Source: Phytohabitans maris (GTDB taxonomy: Bacteria > Actinomycetota > Actinomycetes > Mycobacteriales > Micromonosporaceae). From it: a DNA stretch of 64,000 nt. The notes under the pieces were generated by a model. That model did no database searches. It had not been told where the DNA came from and saw nothing but the letters and a program-made list of their open reading frames with translations. Location: the NCBI RefSeq assembly GCF_031085175.1, contig NZ_JAVHUY010000026.1, positions 1 to 64,000 on the forward strand. Direction: 5' to 3'. The position numbers were made by a program, and so were the translations under genes. Positions 45,709-54,799 of this stretch are shown one piece after another; position 1 is the first letter of the stretch; each line of letters opens with the position of its first letter.

Positions 45709-46697
45709 GGTGAGACCGCTTTGACGAACGTGGCGTCGAAGAGCCCGTCGAGCGGCGGCGCCTCGTCCACGAGCTTGGCGTCGACCAGGAACTTCGCGAT
45801 CGACCGGGCCTGGAAGTCGAGGTTGGCCGCTGTCTCGCCGGGGGTGAAGGCGGCCAGGTTCTGCTCGTGCGTGAAGATCGTCGTACCCGCGTCGTAGGTC
45901 TTGTAGTCGGCGTCGCTGACGCCGCCCTTCTTGGCCATGATCGCGATGGCCGCGTCCTTGTTGGCCGCGATCCAGGCCAGCGTGTCGAACCAGGTGTCGA
46001 CCAGCGCCTGCACCTGTTTCGGGTGGTCCTTGACGAAGCCGGCGTCGAAGACCAGGTGGTCGGGGATCGCGCCGGGGAAGTCGGCGGAGGTGGCGACCGC
46101 CTTGCTGCCGGCGAGCCCGAGCGCGGTCGTGGTGAACGGGGCGAAGGCGCCGACCGCGTCGACCTGTCCGGCCACGAACGCCGCCGCGGCCGCGTCGGTC
46201 AGCAGCGGCTTGACCGTGATGTCCCCTTCGGAGAGTCCGGCCTTGCGCAGCGCGAGCAGCAGCAGGTAGTGGTCGACGGTGCCCTGCTCGACCGCCACCG
46301 TCCGGCCCTTGAGGTCGGCGACGGTGTCGATGCCGGATCGGGCGATGATCTGGTCGTTGCCGGTGGAGTTGTCGTTGACCAGCACGATCGTCTGCTGGGC
46401 GCCGCCGCTGACCGAGGAGAGCGTGTCGTTGAGGGTCTGGCTGTTGGCGTCGAGGTTGCCGGTGGAGAGGGCGGTGAGGCTGTCGGTGTAGCTGTCGAAG
46501 TAGGTGAGGTCGACGGTCACCCCGTTCTCGGCGAACAGCCCCTGCTCCTGCGCGACCTGCCAGGGAAACCAGCCGGGCCAGGCGCTGAAGCCGAGCCGCA
46601 CGGTGGTGCCGGACGAGTCGGCGGAGTCGGTGGAGTCGGACGATCCGCAGGCGGTCAACAGGACGAGCGCCGCGGCGGCGGCGAGAACTCTCTTCAT
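45705..46697 (-). CDS. ABC transporter substrate-binding lipoprotein, TauA/NMT1 type
   Basis: 330 residues. The lipobox LLTAC is followed by a Ser/Asp linker and a TauA/NMT1-fold domain starting VRLGFSAWPGWFPWQVAQE. In the riboswitch context guanidine is the likeliest ligand, though nitrate, sulfonates or related cations cannot be excluded from sequence alone. ATG 46697 lies 4 bp inside the hydrolase gene end. Confidence 0.92.
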   Translation of the reverse strand: MKRVLAAAAALVLLTACGSSDSTDSADSSGTTVRLGFSAWPGWFPWQVAQEQGLFAENGVTVDLTYFDSYTDSLTALSTGNLDANSQTLNDTLSSVSGGAQQTIVLVNDNSTGNDQIIARSGIDTVADLKGRTVAVEQGTVDHYLLLLALRKAGLSEGDITVKPLLTDAAAAAFVAGQVDAVGAFAPFTTTALGLAGSKAVATSADFPGAIPDHLVFDAGFVKDHPKQVQALVDTWFDTLAWIAANKDAAIAIMAKKGGVSDADYKTYDAGTTIFTHEQNLAAFTPGETAANLDFQARSIAKFLVDAKLVDEAPPLDGLFDATFVKAVSP

Positions 46698-47809
46698 GGC
46701 GTGCTCCTAAGGGGGAGGTGACCGGCCCGCACCAGGCAGCCGAGCGTGTCGCAGATGACGCGGGTCGCGATGAGGGAGGTGATCTCGGCGTTGTCGTAGG
46801 GCGGGGAGCACTCCACGACCTCGATGCCGGCCAGCGGCCGCTCGGCGACGAGCTGGATGAACTTGAGCACCTCGCGGGGGAGGAAGCCGCCCGGCTCGGG
46901 CCAGCCGGTGCCGGGTACGAACGCGGCGTCCAGGCAGTCGACGTCGAACGAGAGCCACACCGCGTCGGCCCCGTCCCAGGCCACCTCGAGCGCCCTGGCG
47001 GCGGCCGCCTCGATGCCCATCTCGACGCAGTCGGTGACGGTCATGATGGTGGTGCCCCGCTCGCGCCCGACCTTGACGCCGGGGCGGGGCGCCTGCCAGC
47101 CGCCGATGCCGATCTGCACGAGGTTTTTCGGCGGTACGTTGGGGATGTCGGTGGCGTGAAACCAGGGCGTGGTGTGCATCCGCTCGTCGAGGTCGGTCTC
47201 CTGCGTGTCGACGTGCCGGTCGAAGTGGATGATGCCGAGGTTGCCGTCGAGGTGCTCGGCCACCCCGCGCACCGTGGGGTAGCCGATCGAGTGGTCGCCG
47301 CCGAGCACGACCGGAAACGCGCCCGAGGCGTACACGTGGCCGACCGCCTTGGAGATCTGGTCGAACGTCTTCTCGATGTTCGCCGGGATGGTGAAGACGT
47401 CGCCGAGGTCGGCGATGGTGATCGACTCGCGCAGGTCGACGCCGAGCTCGAAGGAGTACGGGCCGTAGAGGGCGGAGATCTTGCGGATGCCCTGGGGGCC
47501 GAAGCGGGTGCCCGAACGGTACGTGGTGCCGCCGTCGAAGGGGGCGCCGAGCACCGCCACGTCGTACTCCCCGCAGCGGCGCACGTCCTCCAGGTACGGC
47601 GCCTTGAGGAACGTGTTGATGCCGGCGAAGTGCGGCAGCTCGCCGCGGCTGAACGTGGGGATGCGACGGTCCACGATGGAGTCCGCGCCGGGCAGGCCGA
47701 GCTCGAGGCCGCGGGCGACCTCCTCCTCCCACCGGGTGGTGGGCAGCTCTGCCTCGCGTTCCACGGCGTAGCGCGCTTCGGGGCCGTAGTGGTCGTGCGG
47801 ATGGGCCAC
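46694..47809 (-). CDS. gdmH: ureohydrolase, probable Ni-dependent guanidine hydrolase (GdmH type)
   Basis: 371 residues of the arginase/agmatinase superfamily. Metal-binding positions are His173 (GGDHS), Asp197, His199 and Asp201 (FDRHVD, with Arg where agmatinases have Ala) and Asp289/Asp291 (SFDVDCLD). The ~60-residue N-terminal extension and MHTTPWFHAT after the metal site match my memory of cyanobacterial GdmH, which turns guanidine into urea and ammonia. The guanidine-I riboswitch upstream supports this over agmatinase. GTG 47809 is chosen because GGAGG lies 5 nt upstream; the frame's open extension runs through the riboswitch and cannot be coding. Confidence 0.85.
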   Translation of the reverse strand: MAHPHDHYGPEARYAVEREAELPTTRWEEEVARGLELGLPGADSIVDRRIPTFSRGELPHFAGINTFLKAPYLEDVRRCGEYDVAVLGAPFDGGTTYRSGTRFGPQGIRKISALYGPYSFELGVDLRESITIADLGDVFTIPANIEKTFDQISKAVGHVYASGAFPVVLGGDHSIGYPTVRGVAEHLDGNLGIIHFDRHVDTQETDLDERMHTTPWFHATDIPNVPPKNLVQIGIGGWQAPRPGVKVGRERGTTIMTVTDCVEMGIEAAAARALEVAWDGADAVWLSFDVDCLDAAFVPGTGWPEPGGFLPREVLKFIQLVAERPLAGIEVVECSPPYDNAEITSLIATRVICDTLGCLVRAGHLPLRSTP

Positions 47810-47914
47810 GGGCACCTCCGGGAGAGGGGCCTGGCTGGGAGCCCGGCCGCCTCCGCGTCCGTCGTGCGCCAACCGATGGCGGCGCGGACGCGGCTGCAAC
47901 CAGCACAGCCAGGA

Positions 47915-48036
47915 CTTGGCTGTCTCCCGGGCTTTTGTCCCGCCGTGGAACGCGCGCGGCGCGGCCATCGCGTCGCGGCGCCTGCGTCTCTCGGACCAGC
48001 CCCGCCCGCGGCAACGGGCGGCGGAACCCTAGGCGC
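47915..48036 (-). ncRNA. guanidine-I (ykkC) riboswitch
   Basis: The minus strand shows the ykkC hallmarks in order: CTAGGGTTCCG (48032-48022), a CCGCCCG/CGGGCGG hairpin, CTGGTCCGAGAG (47999-47988), a variable GC-rich stem and then ACGGCGGGACAAAAGC followed by CCGGGAGA (47946-47923). Ligand binding is known to turn on guanidine-handling genes. Downstream, CGCGTCCG and CGGACGCG (about 47891-47853) can form a strong hairpin, and CCTC/GGAGG pairing near 47815-47826 could hide the ribosome-binding site; which of these acts as the switch is not clear. Confidence 0.93.
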
Positions 48037-48078
48037 GCCTCACCGGTGGTGAGTCAGAACGCAGTAGAACCGCCGCCC

Positions 48079-48116
48079 GTTGCTTGGGCTTTGCCCGTTT
48101 GTTGCGAGCGTGTGTC
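48079..48116 (-). promoter_or_regulatory. GlnR-like array of four half-sites before the riboswitch
   Basis: Read on the minus strand: GACAC-N6-GCAAC-N6-GCAAA-N6-GCAAC. The general GlnR rule is GnnAC-N6-GnnAC; three of the four half-sites fit and the 11-bp phasing is exact. A possible -10 (TACTGC, 48066-48061) follows. Nitrogen control by GlnR is inferred. Confidence 0.45.
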
Positions 48117-48151
48117 TTTACAGATCGTCGGCCATCAGTGCGTGCCGGGGC

Positions 48152-48589
48152 TCAGGAGGCGACGGCCGGCTCGGGCACACCGTCGCGGGCGCGCCGGCGG
48201 GCGAGTGCGGCGTCCAGCGACCAGCGGCCCGGTCCCAGGGCCGCGATCAGCAGGAACGACCAGCAGAACAGCGCCGCCGTCTCGCCGCCGTTGTTGAGCG
48301 GGAGCAGCCCGTCGGGCTGGTGGACGACGAAGTAGGCGTACGCCATCGAGCCGGAGCAGACGACCGCCGCGACCCGGGTGGTGAGCCCGGCCAGCACGAG
48401 CAGGCCGCCGGCGAACTGGATCACCGCGGCGTACCACCCGGGCCAGGTGCCGATCGCGATCGCTTCGCCGGAGCCACGGTTGCCGCCGAAGGCGCCGAAG
48501 AGGGACGCCGCGCCGTGGAAGGCGAACAGCAGCCCGAGCACGAGCCGGAAGAGGTTGGTGACGAGGTCGGGGATGCGTGCAGGGTTCAT
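48152..48589 (-). CDS. DoxX-family membrane protein
   Basis: 145 residues with four helices: LFRLVLGLLFAFHGAASLFG, then WYAAVIQFAGGLLVLAGL, AYAYFVVHQ and LFCWSFLLIAAL. DoxX proteins are small redox-linked membrane proteins of mostly unknown role. ATG 48589 follows AGGAG. It lies 81 bp downstream of ureD and 110 bp upstream of the riboswitch operon; it may simply share the urease transcript. Confidence 0.85.
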   Translation of the reverse strand: MNPARIPDLVTNLFRLVLGLLFAFHGAASLFGAFGGNRGSGEAIAIGTWPGWYAAVIQFAGGLLVLAGLTTRVAAVVCSGSMAYAYFVVHQPDGLLPLNNGGETAALFCWSFLLIAALGPGRWSLDAALARRRARDGVPEPAVAS

Positions 48590-48670
48590 ACGGAGAGCTC
48601 CTGTAGAGACTGGCCCCACGGCGAGCGAATCGTATCGCGTTCAATCAATGGTTGTCTATGCGAGCCCGAT

Positions 48671-49441
48671 TCATGTGAATGCGCGGTCGAGTGCCGCGCG
48701 CACCTCGCGCAAATCACCACCCACGGCCGCGGCGAGCGCCGCCGGCCCGCCGGCGAGCGGCATCCGGGCCGCGCCGGGCCCGAGGACCGCCGCCTCCGGC
48801 GGCTTTTCCGTCCACAGAGGATCCACCACCAGCAGCGTCCCGGTCGCCCGGCCGCCGCCCAGGACCGCGGGTCCGGCCCATCCGCAAGCGCGCGGTCCGA
48901 CCGCGAGATCCTGTCGCGCGAGGGTACGGCCGCCGAGGCGCACGGTGCTGTGCAGTGACGCGTCTCCGGGGTCCTCCCCGTGGCGCCCGCACACGACCTC
49001 CTCCCGCCAGGTGAGGGAGGCGTCGCTTTCGAGGTCTACAAGGGACCGGGAGACGTGGTCACAGCCCCTGGCGGCGATGAGCGGTTCGGGCAGCCAGCGC
49101 AGCGAGCCGCCGGCCGCCACGGTCGCGTGGATGTCGAGTGTGGACTGTGTGTCGGCCGGGCTCCGCGGGCCGGCTCGCTCCGGCCACCGCGGTCCGGGCA
49201 GGGCGAGCGAGGCCGCGACGGTACGCACGCACAGGCGCGCGCCCGGCCCGACGGTCACCTCGATCCGCAGCCGGTCGCCGCCGAGCGGGCCGGCGGCCCC
49301 GCCGACCAGGTGCACCTCGACCTCACCCGCCGCGTGGCGGGGACCCGTACGGCGTACCAGAAGGGGTGGCTCCGACCGGAGGGTGACCAGCCGCGTGCGC
49401 CCGGCCTCCGCGACCGCGGTGATCCGGGCGGTGGCCTTCAT
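48671..49441 (-). CDS. ureD: urease accessory protein UreD
   Basis: 256 residues. UreD joins UreF and UreG on apo-urease to deliver nickel. Recognisable segments are [26 protein letters not shown]-like text early on ([19 protein letters not shown]), a central [17 protein letters not shown] and [18 protein letters not shown] 49441 begins right at the ureG stop. Confidence 0.92.
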   Translation of the reverse strand: MKATARITAVAEAGRTRLVTLRSEPPLLVRRTGPRHAAGEVEVHLVGGAAGPLGGDRLRIEVTVGPGARLCVRTVAASLALPGPRWPERAGPRSPADTQSTLDIHATVAAGGSLRWLPEPLIAARGCDHVSRSLVDLESDASLTWREEVVCGRHGEDPGDASLHSTVRLGGRTLARQDLAVGPRACGWAGPAVLGGGRATGTLLVVDPLWTEKPPEAAVLGPGAARMPLAGGPAALAAAVGGDLREVRAALDRAFT

Positions 49442-50091
49442 CCCTTGACGAGGCCGCGCACCCAGTCGGCGACCGGTGTCGCGGCGGGGTCCTCTACCAG
49501 GGAGAGGAAGACGGTCGGCAGGTCGCCGCGGCGGGCGGCCGCGTCCCGGGCCATGACGGAGAGGTCGGCGCCGACCAGCGGGGCGAGGTCGGTCTTGTTG
49601 ACCACGAGCAGGTCGGCGGTGGTGACGCCGGGGCCGCCCTTGCGCGGCACCTTGTCGCCGCCGGCCACGTCGACCACGAAGATCTGATGGTCGACCAGGC
49701 CCTTGCTGAACGTGGCGGTGAGGTTGTCGCCGCCGCTCTCCACGAGGACGAGGTCGAGTGGGCCGAGGTCGTGCTCGAGGTCTTCACAGGCGTCGAGGTT
49801 GGCGGAGATGTCGTCGCGGATCGCGGTGTGCGGGCAGCAGCCGGTCTCGACCGCGCGGATCCGGTCGGCCGGCAGTACGCCGTTGCGGAGCAGGAAGTCG
49901 GCGTCCTCGGTGGTGTAGATGTCGTTGGTGACGACCGCGAGCCGCAGGTCGGCCGCGAGGGTACGGCAGAGCGCGGCGACCAGCGCGGTCTTGCCCGAGC
50001 CGACCGGGCCGCCGATGCCGATCCGCAGCGCGCGGGCGCCCGCGGTCAACGGGGCGTGCGGGTCGGGGTGAGTGTGTGCTTCAGGATGCAA
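49438..50091 (-). CDS. ureG: urease accessory GTPase UreG
   Basis: UreG is the SIMIBI GTPase that hands Ni to urease. The 217 residues carry the P-loop [12 protein letters not shown], the metal-binding CPH of [24 protein letters not shown] and the NKTD motif. The His-rich N-terminus ([13 protein letters not shown]) may hold nickel. The start is TTG 50091: GGGAGGTG lies 7 nt upstream, inside the ureF end, and no ATG or GTG fits. Confidence 0.95.
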   Translation of the reverse strand: MHPEAHTHPDPHAPLTAGARALRIGIGGPVGSGKTALVAALCRTLAADLRLAVVTNDIYTTEDADFLLRNGVLPADRIRAVETGCCPHTAIRDDISANLDACEDLEHDLGPLDLVLVESGGDNLTATFSKGLVDHQIFVVDVAGGDKVPRKGGPGVTTADLLVVNKTDLAPLVGADLSVMARDAAARRGDLPTVFLSLVEDPAATPVADWVRGLVKG

Positions 50092-50713
50092 AGAGACGCA
50101 CCTCCCAGCTTGCGTGTGCTTCGGCTCCGATGTCCAGCAGCGGCGCGGAACAGGCGGGCAGCTCGTCCACTGTGGCCACTCGCGCCGCTCTCCTCGCCAC
50201 GGCGTCGCAGTCTCTCGCGAGGCGGGCGACGAGCGCGTGCGTGGCGTACGGGTCGAGCCCCAGCAGCCGTACGGCGGCGCTGGCCGGCCCGGTGACCGTG
50301 CCGTACGCGGCGGTGAGCGCGGCCTCCTCGGGCGCGAGCCCGGCGGCCGCCGCCACCACGCCGAGCGCGACCGGGTGGTGCAGCTCGCGCTCCACTGTGG
50401 AAAGCGTCCACAGTGTACGGCCGGCGCGCAGCAGGGCCCGCCCCTGCGCCCTGGACGCCTTGCGCAGCGCGGGAGAGGGCGTGCGGGCGTCCATCTCGGA
50501 GTCGAGTGTGCTCGTGTCGCCGCCGCGGCACGCCGCCGCCGCGAAGGCCGCGGCCACCAGGCCCGCCGTCGCCAGGCGGCCGTCGAGGAAGGCGGCCAGG
50601 GTCTCCAGGTCGCGCACCCGCCCGGCGGTGACCGCCGCCTCCAGGCCGCCGGAGTGGGCGTGGCCGCCGGCCGGGAAGCGCCCGTCGGCGAGCAGGAGCA
50701 GGGTGGTGGACAT
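50081..50713 (-). CDS. ureF: urease accessory protein UreF
   Basis: An all-helical 210-residue protein that couples UreG GTP hydrolysis to urease activation. It starts with [21 protein letters not shown], the UreF signature. ATG 50713 lies 5 bp after the ureC stop without a clear ribosome-binding site, so translation is probably coupled. It overlaps ureG by 11 bp. Confidence 0.93.
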   Translation of the reverse strand: MSTTLLLLADGRFPAGGHAHSGGLEAAVTAGRVRDLETLAAFLDGRLATAGLVAAAFAAAACRGGDTSTLDSEMDARTPSPALRKASRAQGRALLRAGRTLWTLSTVERELHHPVALGVVAAAAGLAPEEAALTAAYGTVTGPASAAVRLLGLDPYATHALVARLARDCDAVARRAARVATVDELPACSAPLLDIGAEAHASWEVRLFAS

Positions 50714-50718
50714 CGTCG

Positions 50719-52425
50719 TCAGAAGAGGAAGTAGCGCTGGGCCATCGGCAGCTCGGCGACCGGCGCCGGCTCGACCACCTCGCCGTCGATCCGCACCGTG
50801 AACGTGTCCGGCTCGACCTCGATGCGCGGGGTGGCGTCGTTGAGCGGGAGGTCGGCCTTGCCGCGCCCGCGTACGCCGGCGACCGGCTGGAGCCTGCGGG
50901 CCACGGCGAGCCGCGCGGCCAGCCCGTCCTCGATCGCGGCCGGCGCCACGAAGGCGAGGCTGGTGGCGGCCGGCACCGCGCCGTACGCGCCGAACATCGG
51001 GCGGGGGAGCACCGGCTGCGGGGTGGGGATCGAGGCGTTCGCGTCGCCCATCTGCGCCCACGCGATCATGCCACCCTTGATCACCAGGTGTGGCCGCACG
51101 CCGAAGAACGCCGGGTCCCACAGCACCAGGTCGGCCAGCTTGCCCGCCTCGACGCTCCCCACGTCGCCCTCGATGCCGTGCGCGACGGCGGGGCAGATCG
51201 TGTACTTCGCGACGTACCGGCGGGCCCGGTGGTTGTCGGCGGCCCCGTCGCCGGGCAGCGCGCCCCGGCGCTCCTTCATCACGTGCGCGGTCTGCCAGGT
51301 GCGGAGCACGACCTCGCCGACCCGCCCCATCGCCTGCGCGTCCGAGCCGATCATCGAGATCGCGCCCAGGTCGTGCAGCACGTCCTCGGCGGCCATCGTG
51401 CTCGGCCGGATGCGGCTCTCCGCGAACGCCAGGTCTTCCGGCACCGCCGGGTTGAGGTGGTGGCAGACCATCAGCATGTCGAGGTGCTCGTCGAGCGTGT
51501 TGCGCGTGTACGGCCGGGTGGGGTTGGTCGACGACGGCAGCACGTTGGGGTGGGACGCGACCGTGATGATGTCCGGCGCGTGGCCGCCGCCCGCCCCCTC
51601 GGTGTGGTACGCGTGGATGGAGCGCCCGCCGATCGCCCGCAGGGTGTCCTCGACGAAGCCCGCCTCGTTCAGGGTGTCGGTGTGGATGTTGACCTGTACC
51701 CCGGCGGCGTCGGCGACGGTGAGGCAGGCGTCGATCGCGGCGGGCGTGGTGCCCCAGTCTTCGTGCAGCTTGAAGCCGCCCGCGCCGCCGCGCAGCTGCT
51801 CCCACATCGACTCCGCGCTGACCGTGTTGCCCTTGCCGAGCAGCAGCACGTTGACCGGCCAGGGGTCGATCGCCTCGAACATGCGGGCCAGGTGCCACGC
51901 GTTCGGCGTGACGGTGGTGGCCTTGGTCCCCTCGGCCGGGCCGGTGCCGCCGCCGATCACCGTGGTGATGCCGCTGGCGACCGCCTCTTCGAGGATCTGC
52001 GGGCAGATGAAGTGGACGTGCGAGTCGATCGCGCCGGCCGTGAGGATCTTGCCGTTGCCGGCGATCACCTCGGTGCCCGGGCCGATCACCAGGTCGGGGT
52101 GGACACCGTCCATCGTGTCCGGGTTGCCGGCCTTGCCGAGCGCGACGATCCGCCCGTCGCGGATCCCGACGTCGGCCTTCACCACGCCCCAGTGGTCGAG
52201 CACGACCGCGCCGGTGATCACCGTGTCCGGGGTGCCCTCGGCGCGGGTGGCCCGGGACTGCCCCATCGACTCGCGGATCACCTTGCCGCCGCCGAAGACC
52301 GCCTCGTCGCCGCCGGCGCAGCGGTCCTCCTCGACCTCGATCAGCAGGTTGGTGTCGGCGAGCCGGATCCGGTCGCCGGTGGTGGGGCCGTAGAGGGCCG
52401 CGTAGCGCCGCCGCTCGATCCTCAT
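50719..52425 (-). CDS. ureC: urease alpha subunit UreC
   Basis: The catalytic Ni-Ni subunit hydrolyses urea to ammonia and carbamate. The 568 residues show the metal site HVHF (with [11 protein letters not shown]), the Lys to be carbamylated in [25 protein letters not shown], the flap [13 protein letters not shown] and the fifth ligand Asp in GSDAQAMGR. All catalytic residues appear intact. The ATG overlaps the ureB stop. Confidence 0.97.
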   Translation of the reverse strand: MRIERRRYAALYGPTTGDRIRLADTNLLIEVEEDRCAGGDEAVFGGGKVIRESMGQSRATRAEGTPDTVITGAVVLDHWGVVKADVGIRDGRIVALGKAGNPDTMDGVHPDLVIGPGTEVIAGNGKILTAGAIDSHVHFICPQILEEAVASGITTVIGGGTGPAEGTKATTVTPNAWHLARMFEAIDPWPVNVLLLGKGNTVSAESMWEQLRGGAGGFKLHEDWGTTPAAIDACLTVADAAGVQVNIHTDTLNEAGFVEDTLRAIGGRSIHAYHTEGAGGGHAPDIITVASHPNVLPSSTNPTRPYTRNTLDEHLDMLMVCHHLNPAVPEDLAFAESRIRPSTMAAEDVLHDLGAISMIGSDAQAMGRVGEVVLRTWQTAHVMKERRGALPGDGAADNHRARRYVAKYTICPAVAHGIEGDVGSVEAGKLADLVLWDPAFFGVRPHLVIKGGMIAWAQMGDANASIPTPQPVLPRPMFGAYGAVPAATSLAFVAPAAIEDGLAARLAVARRLQPVAGVRGRGKADLPLNDATPRIEVEPDTFTVRIDGEVVEPAPVAELPMAQRYFLF

Positions 52426-52718
52426 CCGTCCCGCCTCACCAGGCCGGGCACGACCCGCCGGCCGGCCAGGGGTACCAGGTCGACGTCGCGCGGCACGCCG
52501 GGCTCGAACCGGACGGACGTGCCGGCCGGGACCGCCAGCCGGTGCCCCTGGGCGGCCGCCCGGTCGAAGTCGAGGGCCGGGTTGGCGTCCGCGAAGTGGT
52601 AGTGCGAGCCCACCTGCACCGGCCGGTCGCCGGTGTTGGTCACGGCCAGCGTCAGCACCGGCCGCCCGACGTTGATCTCGACCTCCCCGTCGCCGGGGAT
52701 GACCTCACCGGGGATCAC
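52422..52718 (-). CDS. ureB: urease beta subunit UreB
   Basis: 98 residues: [19 protein letters not shown], then [19 protein letters not shown] and the [20 protein letters not shown] end. It packs against UreC. GTG 52718 is chosen because AAGGAGG precedes it and the family begins here; the open upstream part is not coding. Confidence 0.95.
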   Translation of the reverse strand: MIPGEVIPGDGEVEINVGRPVLTLAVTNTGDRPVQVGSHYHFADANPALDFDRAAAQGHRLAVPAGTSVRFEPGVPRDVDLVPLAGRRVVPGLVRRDG

Positions 52719-52785
52719 GGGTGCCTCCTTACCGGCCGCCCGCCGCGGCGCACGCGAAACCGGCCCTGCCCGGTCGCGGGGTGCG

Positions 52786-53088
52786 TCACGGGATCGGCTC
52801 GTGGACGGTGACGAGCTTGGTGCCATCCGGGAACGTCGCCTCGACCTGCACCTCAGCCAGCATCTCCGGCACGCCGTCGAGCACGTCGTCCCGGGTGAGC
52901 ACCTGCCGGCCCGCCTCCATCAGCTCGCCGACGGTCCGGCCGTCCCGGGCCGCCTCCAGGAGGAACGCGGTGATCACCGCGGTCGCCTCCGGGTGGTTGA
53001 GCCGCAGGCCGCGCTCGCGGCGCCGCCAGGCAACGTCGGCGGCCACATGGATCAGCAGCCGGTCCTGCTCGTGCCGGGTCAGGTACAA
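52786..53088 (-). CDS. ureA: urease gamma subunit UreA
   Basis: 100 residues matching UreA from [19 protein letters not shown] to VTVHEPIP. The ribosome-binding site decides the start: a perfect GGAGGTGA lies 4 nt before TTG 53088, and UreA proteins begin at this residue. It is the first gene of ureABCFGD. A GAAAC-N6-GAAAC motif lies 35 bp upstream. Confidence 0.95.
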   Translation of the reverse strand: MYLTRHEQDRLLIHVAADVAWRRRERGLRLNHPEATAVITAFLLEAARDGRTVGELMEAGRQVLTRDDVLDGVPEMLAEVQVEATFPDGTKLVTVHEPIP

Positions 53089-53122
53089 GGCGTCACCTCC
53101 AGCGGGATGCTGACACCTCAAC

Positions 53123-53138
53123 GTTTCCGGCACGTTTC
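53123..53138 (-). promoter_or_regulatory. GlnR-like site upstream of the urease operon
   Basis: On the minus strand GAAAC-N6-GAAAC, with both halves fitting GnnAC and the required 6-bp gap. It ends 34 bp before the ureA start, a place suited to repression. Urease genes are known GlnR targets in some actinomycetes; binding here is inferred. Confidence 0.5.
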
Positions 53139-53292
53139 GGTTGTGCGGACCGGTGGGCCGGCCGGGCGCGGTGCGGGCCCGGCACCCGGCGCCGCGCCGC
53201 GGTGGCCCTCGCCGGCGGCGTGCCGCGGGCTCTCGCCGGCGGCGTGCCGTGGCGGCCCTTTGGCGCGGCGGTGGGTGACCGGGGGGGCCGGG

Positions 53293-53892
53293 TCAGCTGC
53301 GCAGGACCCGGCCCTGCGCGTCGGTGCCGCCGCGGGCCAGCAGCACGATGCCGTCGACGAGCGGCCAGATCGTCCCCAGCGGCATGAAGAACCACAGGAG
53401 GAAACCGCCGATGAACGAGAACAGCGTGCCGATGCAGCAGAGCGTCAGCGCCGGTACCCAGACCGCGGCGAGCTGGCCGAGGGCGAGTCCCACGTGCCCG
53501 GTGTAGAACCGCCCGACCGCGAAGCCGCCCAGGAAGATCTGCAGCAGGCCGGCCACGGTGCGGGACTTGTCCGACAGCGGCAGGCCGGTCAGCGGGTCCA
53601 GTCCGAACGGCGCGGCCGGCGGCGACACGGCGGGGGAGTACGGCACCGCCGGCGACTGCGGGTACGCCGAGAGCGGGTAGCCGGCGGGCCCCGGGAAGGG
53701 CGAGCCGAAGACCGGCCCCTGGTTTTGCCCCGGCTGCGTCTGTCCCGGCCGCGGCGGGAAGGGACCGGACAACGGCTCGTTCTGCCTTCCGGGGCCCGGC
53801 GGCTCGGTTCCGGCGGGTGGCTCGTTTCCGGGGCCGGATGGCTCGTTTCCGGCGGGTGGCTCAAATGATGGATCGGTCACGGGAATCGACAT
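53293..53892 (-). CDS. TM2-domain membrane protein
   Basis: 199 residues. The first ~105 are Pro/Gly-rich and repetitive (NEPPAGTEPPGPG); the rest is a TM2 domain with KSRTVAGLLQIFLGGFAVGRFYTGHVGLALGQL and a second helix pair ending PLVDGIVLLA. The role is unknown; TM2 proteins often sit beside secretion or cell-envelope genes. ATG 53892 is used. Confidence 0.85.
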   Translation of the reverse strand: MSIPVTDPSFEPPAGNEPSGPGNEPPAGTEPPGPGRQNEPLSGPFPPRPGQTQPGQNQGPVFGSPFPGPAGYPLSAYPQSPAVPYSPAVSPPAAPFGLDPLTGLPLSDKSRTVAGLLQIFLGGFAVGRFYTGHVGLALGQLAAVWVPALTLCCIGTLFSFIGGFLLWFFMPLGTIWPLVDGIVLLARGGTDAQGRVLRS

Positions 53893-54003
53893 TACGGCGA
53901 CCCGTCGTACATTTGGTTGTCGAAATGGTGACACGATTTCCAGTACACCCGGAATGGGCTGTCTATTCGTCGAGAATTGCCGCGCGAAAAGGGTGGCCCG
54001 CGG

Positions 54004-54678
54004 TCAGCCGGCCGGCGTGAGCGACGCGTCCGCGAGTACCACCACGCCCTCCGGCGACTCGCACTGGACCTGGATGGTGAGCTCCTCCACCCCGTCGACC
54101 GCGGCAGTGAGCCGGCCGGGCGTGGCCATCGTCGCGGTGAACTGGGTGCCCGCCGTGCGCCGGGTCAGCGTGTCGTCCCGCTCCTTAACCCCGGAGACCG
54201 CGGTCACGTACGTGCGCGAGTCCGGCTGGCCGGTGTAGTACGGCCGGACCGTGGCGGCGAGGTCGAGGTAGCGGCCGCGCAGCAGGTAGGTGACCGTGCG
54301 TACCTTGTCGTCCGACTGGTTGGTGGGGCACTGCACCACGATCGGATGGTCGTAGCCGGCCTGCCCCTTCAACGCCCTCGGCAGGGTCACCAGGTTGCCC
54401 CCGCCGGACTGGGGCGGCAGGTCGGCGAGGTAGGTGGCGGCCGGGCCGGCGGGCGTCGGGGCCGCGGTGGTGGGCGCCGGTGCCGGCTGACCCGTCGACG
54501 GGCCCGGGGCCGCGCCGTCCGGTCGCCGCGGCTGCGCCGGCCCCTGGGTATCCCGCGGCCACCGCCACGCGCCGATCGCCACCGCCGTCGTCACGACCAG
54601 CGTCACCACGCCGAGCCAGATGCCTATCTTTTCCGCCCGGCGCATTCCGCGGCGGGCGACGGGTTCGTCGTATAGCAC
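54004..54678 (-). CDS. membrane-anchored exported protein of unknown function
   Basis: 224 residues: one N-terminal helix (GIWLGVVTLVVTTAVAIGAW), a Pro/Ala/Thr-rich linker (about residues 45-80), then an all-beta-like domain with two Cys that could be disulfide-linked (VVQCPTNQSDD and IQVQCESPEG). The second half is faintly NPCBM-like. GTG 54678 or ATG 54645 may be the start. It is divergent from a gene of similar plan. Confidence 0.75.
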   Translation of the reverse strand: MLYDEPVARRGMRRAEKIGIWLGVVTLVVTTAVAIGAWRWPRDTQGPAQPRRPDGAAPGPSTGQPAPAPTTAAPTPAGPAATYLADLPPQSGGGNLVTLPRALKGQAGYDHPIVVQCPTNQSDDKVRTVTYLLRGRYLDLAATVRPYYTGQPDSRTYVTAVSGVKERDDTLTRRTAGTQFTATMATPGRLTAAVDGVEELTIQVQCESPEGVVVLADASLTPAG

Positions 54679-54799
54679 GGTTCATCATTATGGTGAGCGG
54701 TCGAAAAATGGGGTCACCCGATCGTGGACGGAAAAGCGACAGTGGGAATGGTGGGCCTCTGCGATAAATGCAATCCCGATAATCGAGGAGGTGTGCGCG

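Noticed and set aside
47810-47968. 53-residue N-terminal extension of the guanidine hydrolase
   Set aside because: The extension overlaps the ykkC aptamer and expression platform; GTG 47809 has its own GGAGG.
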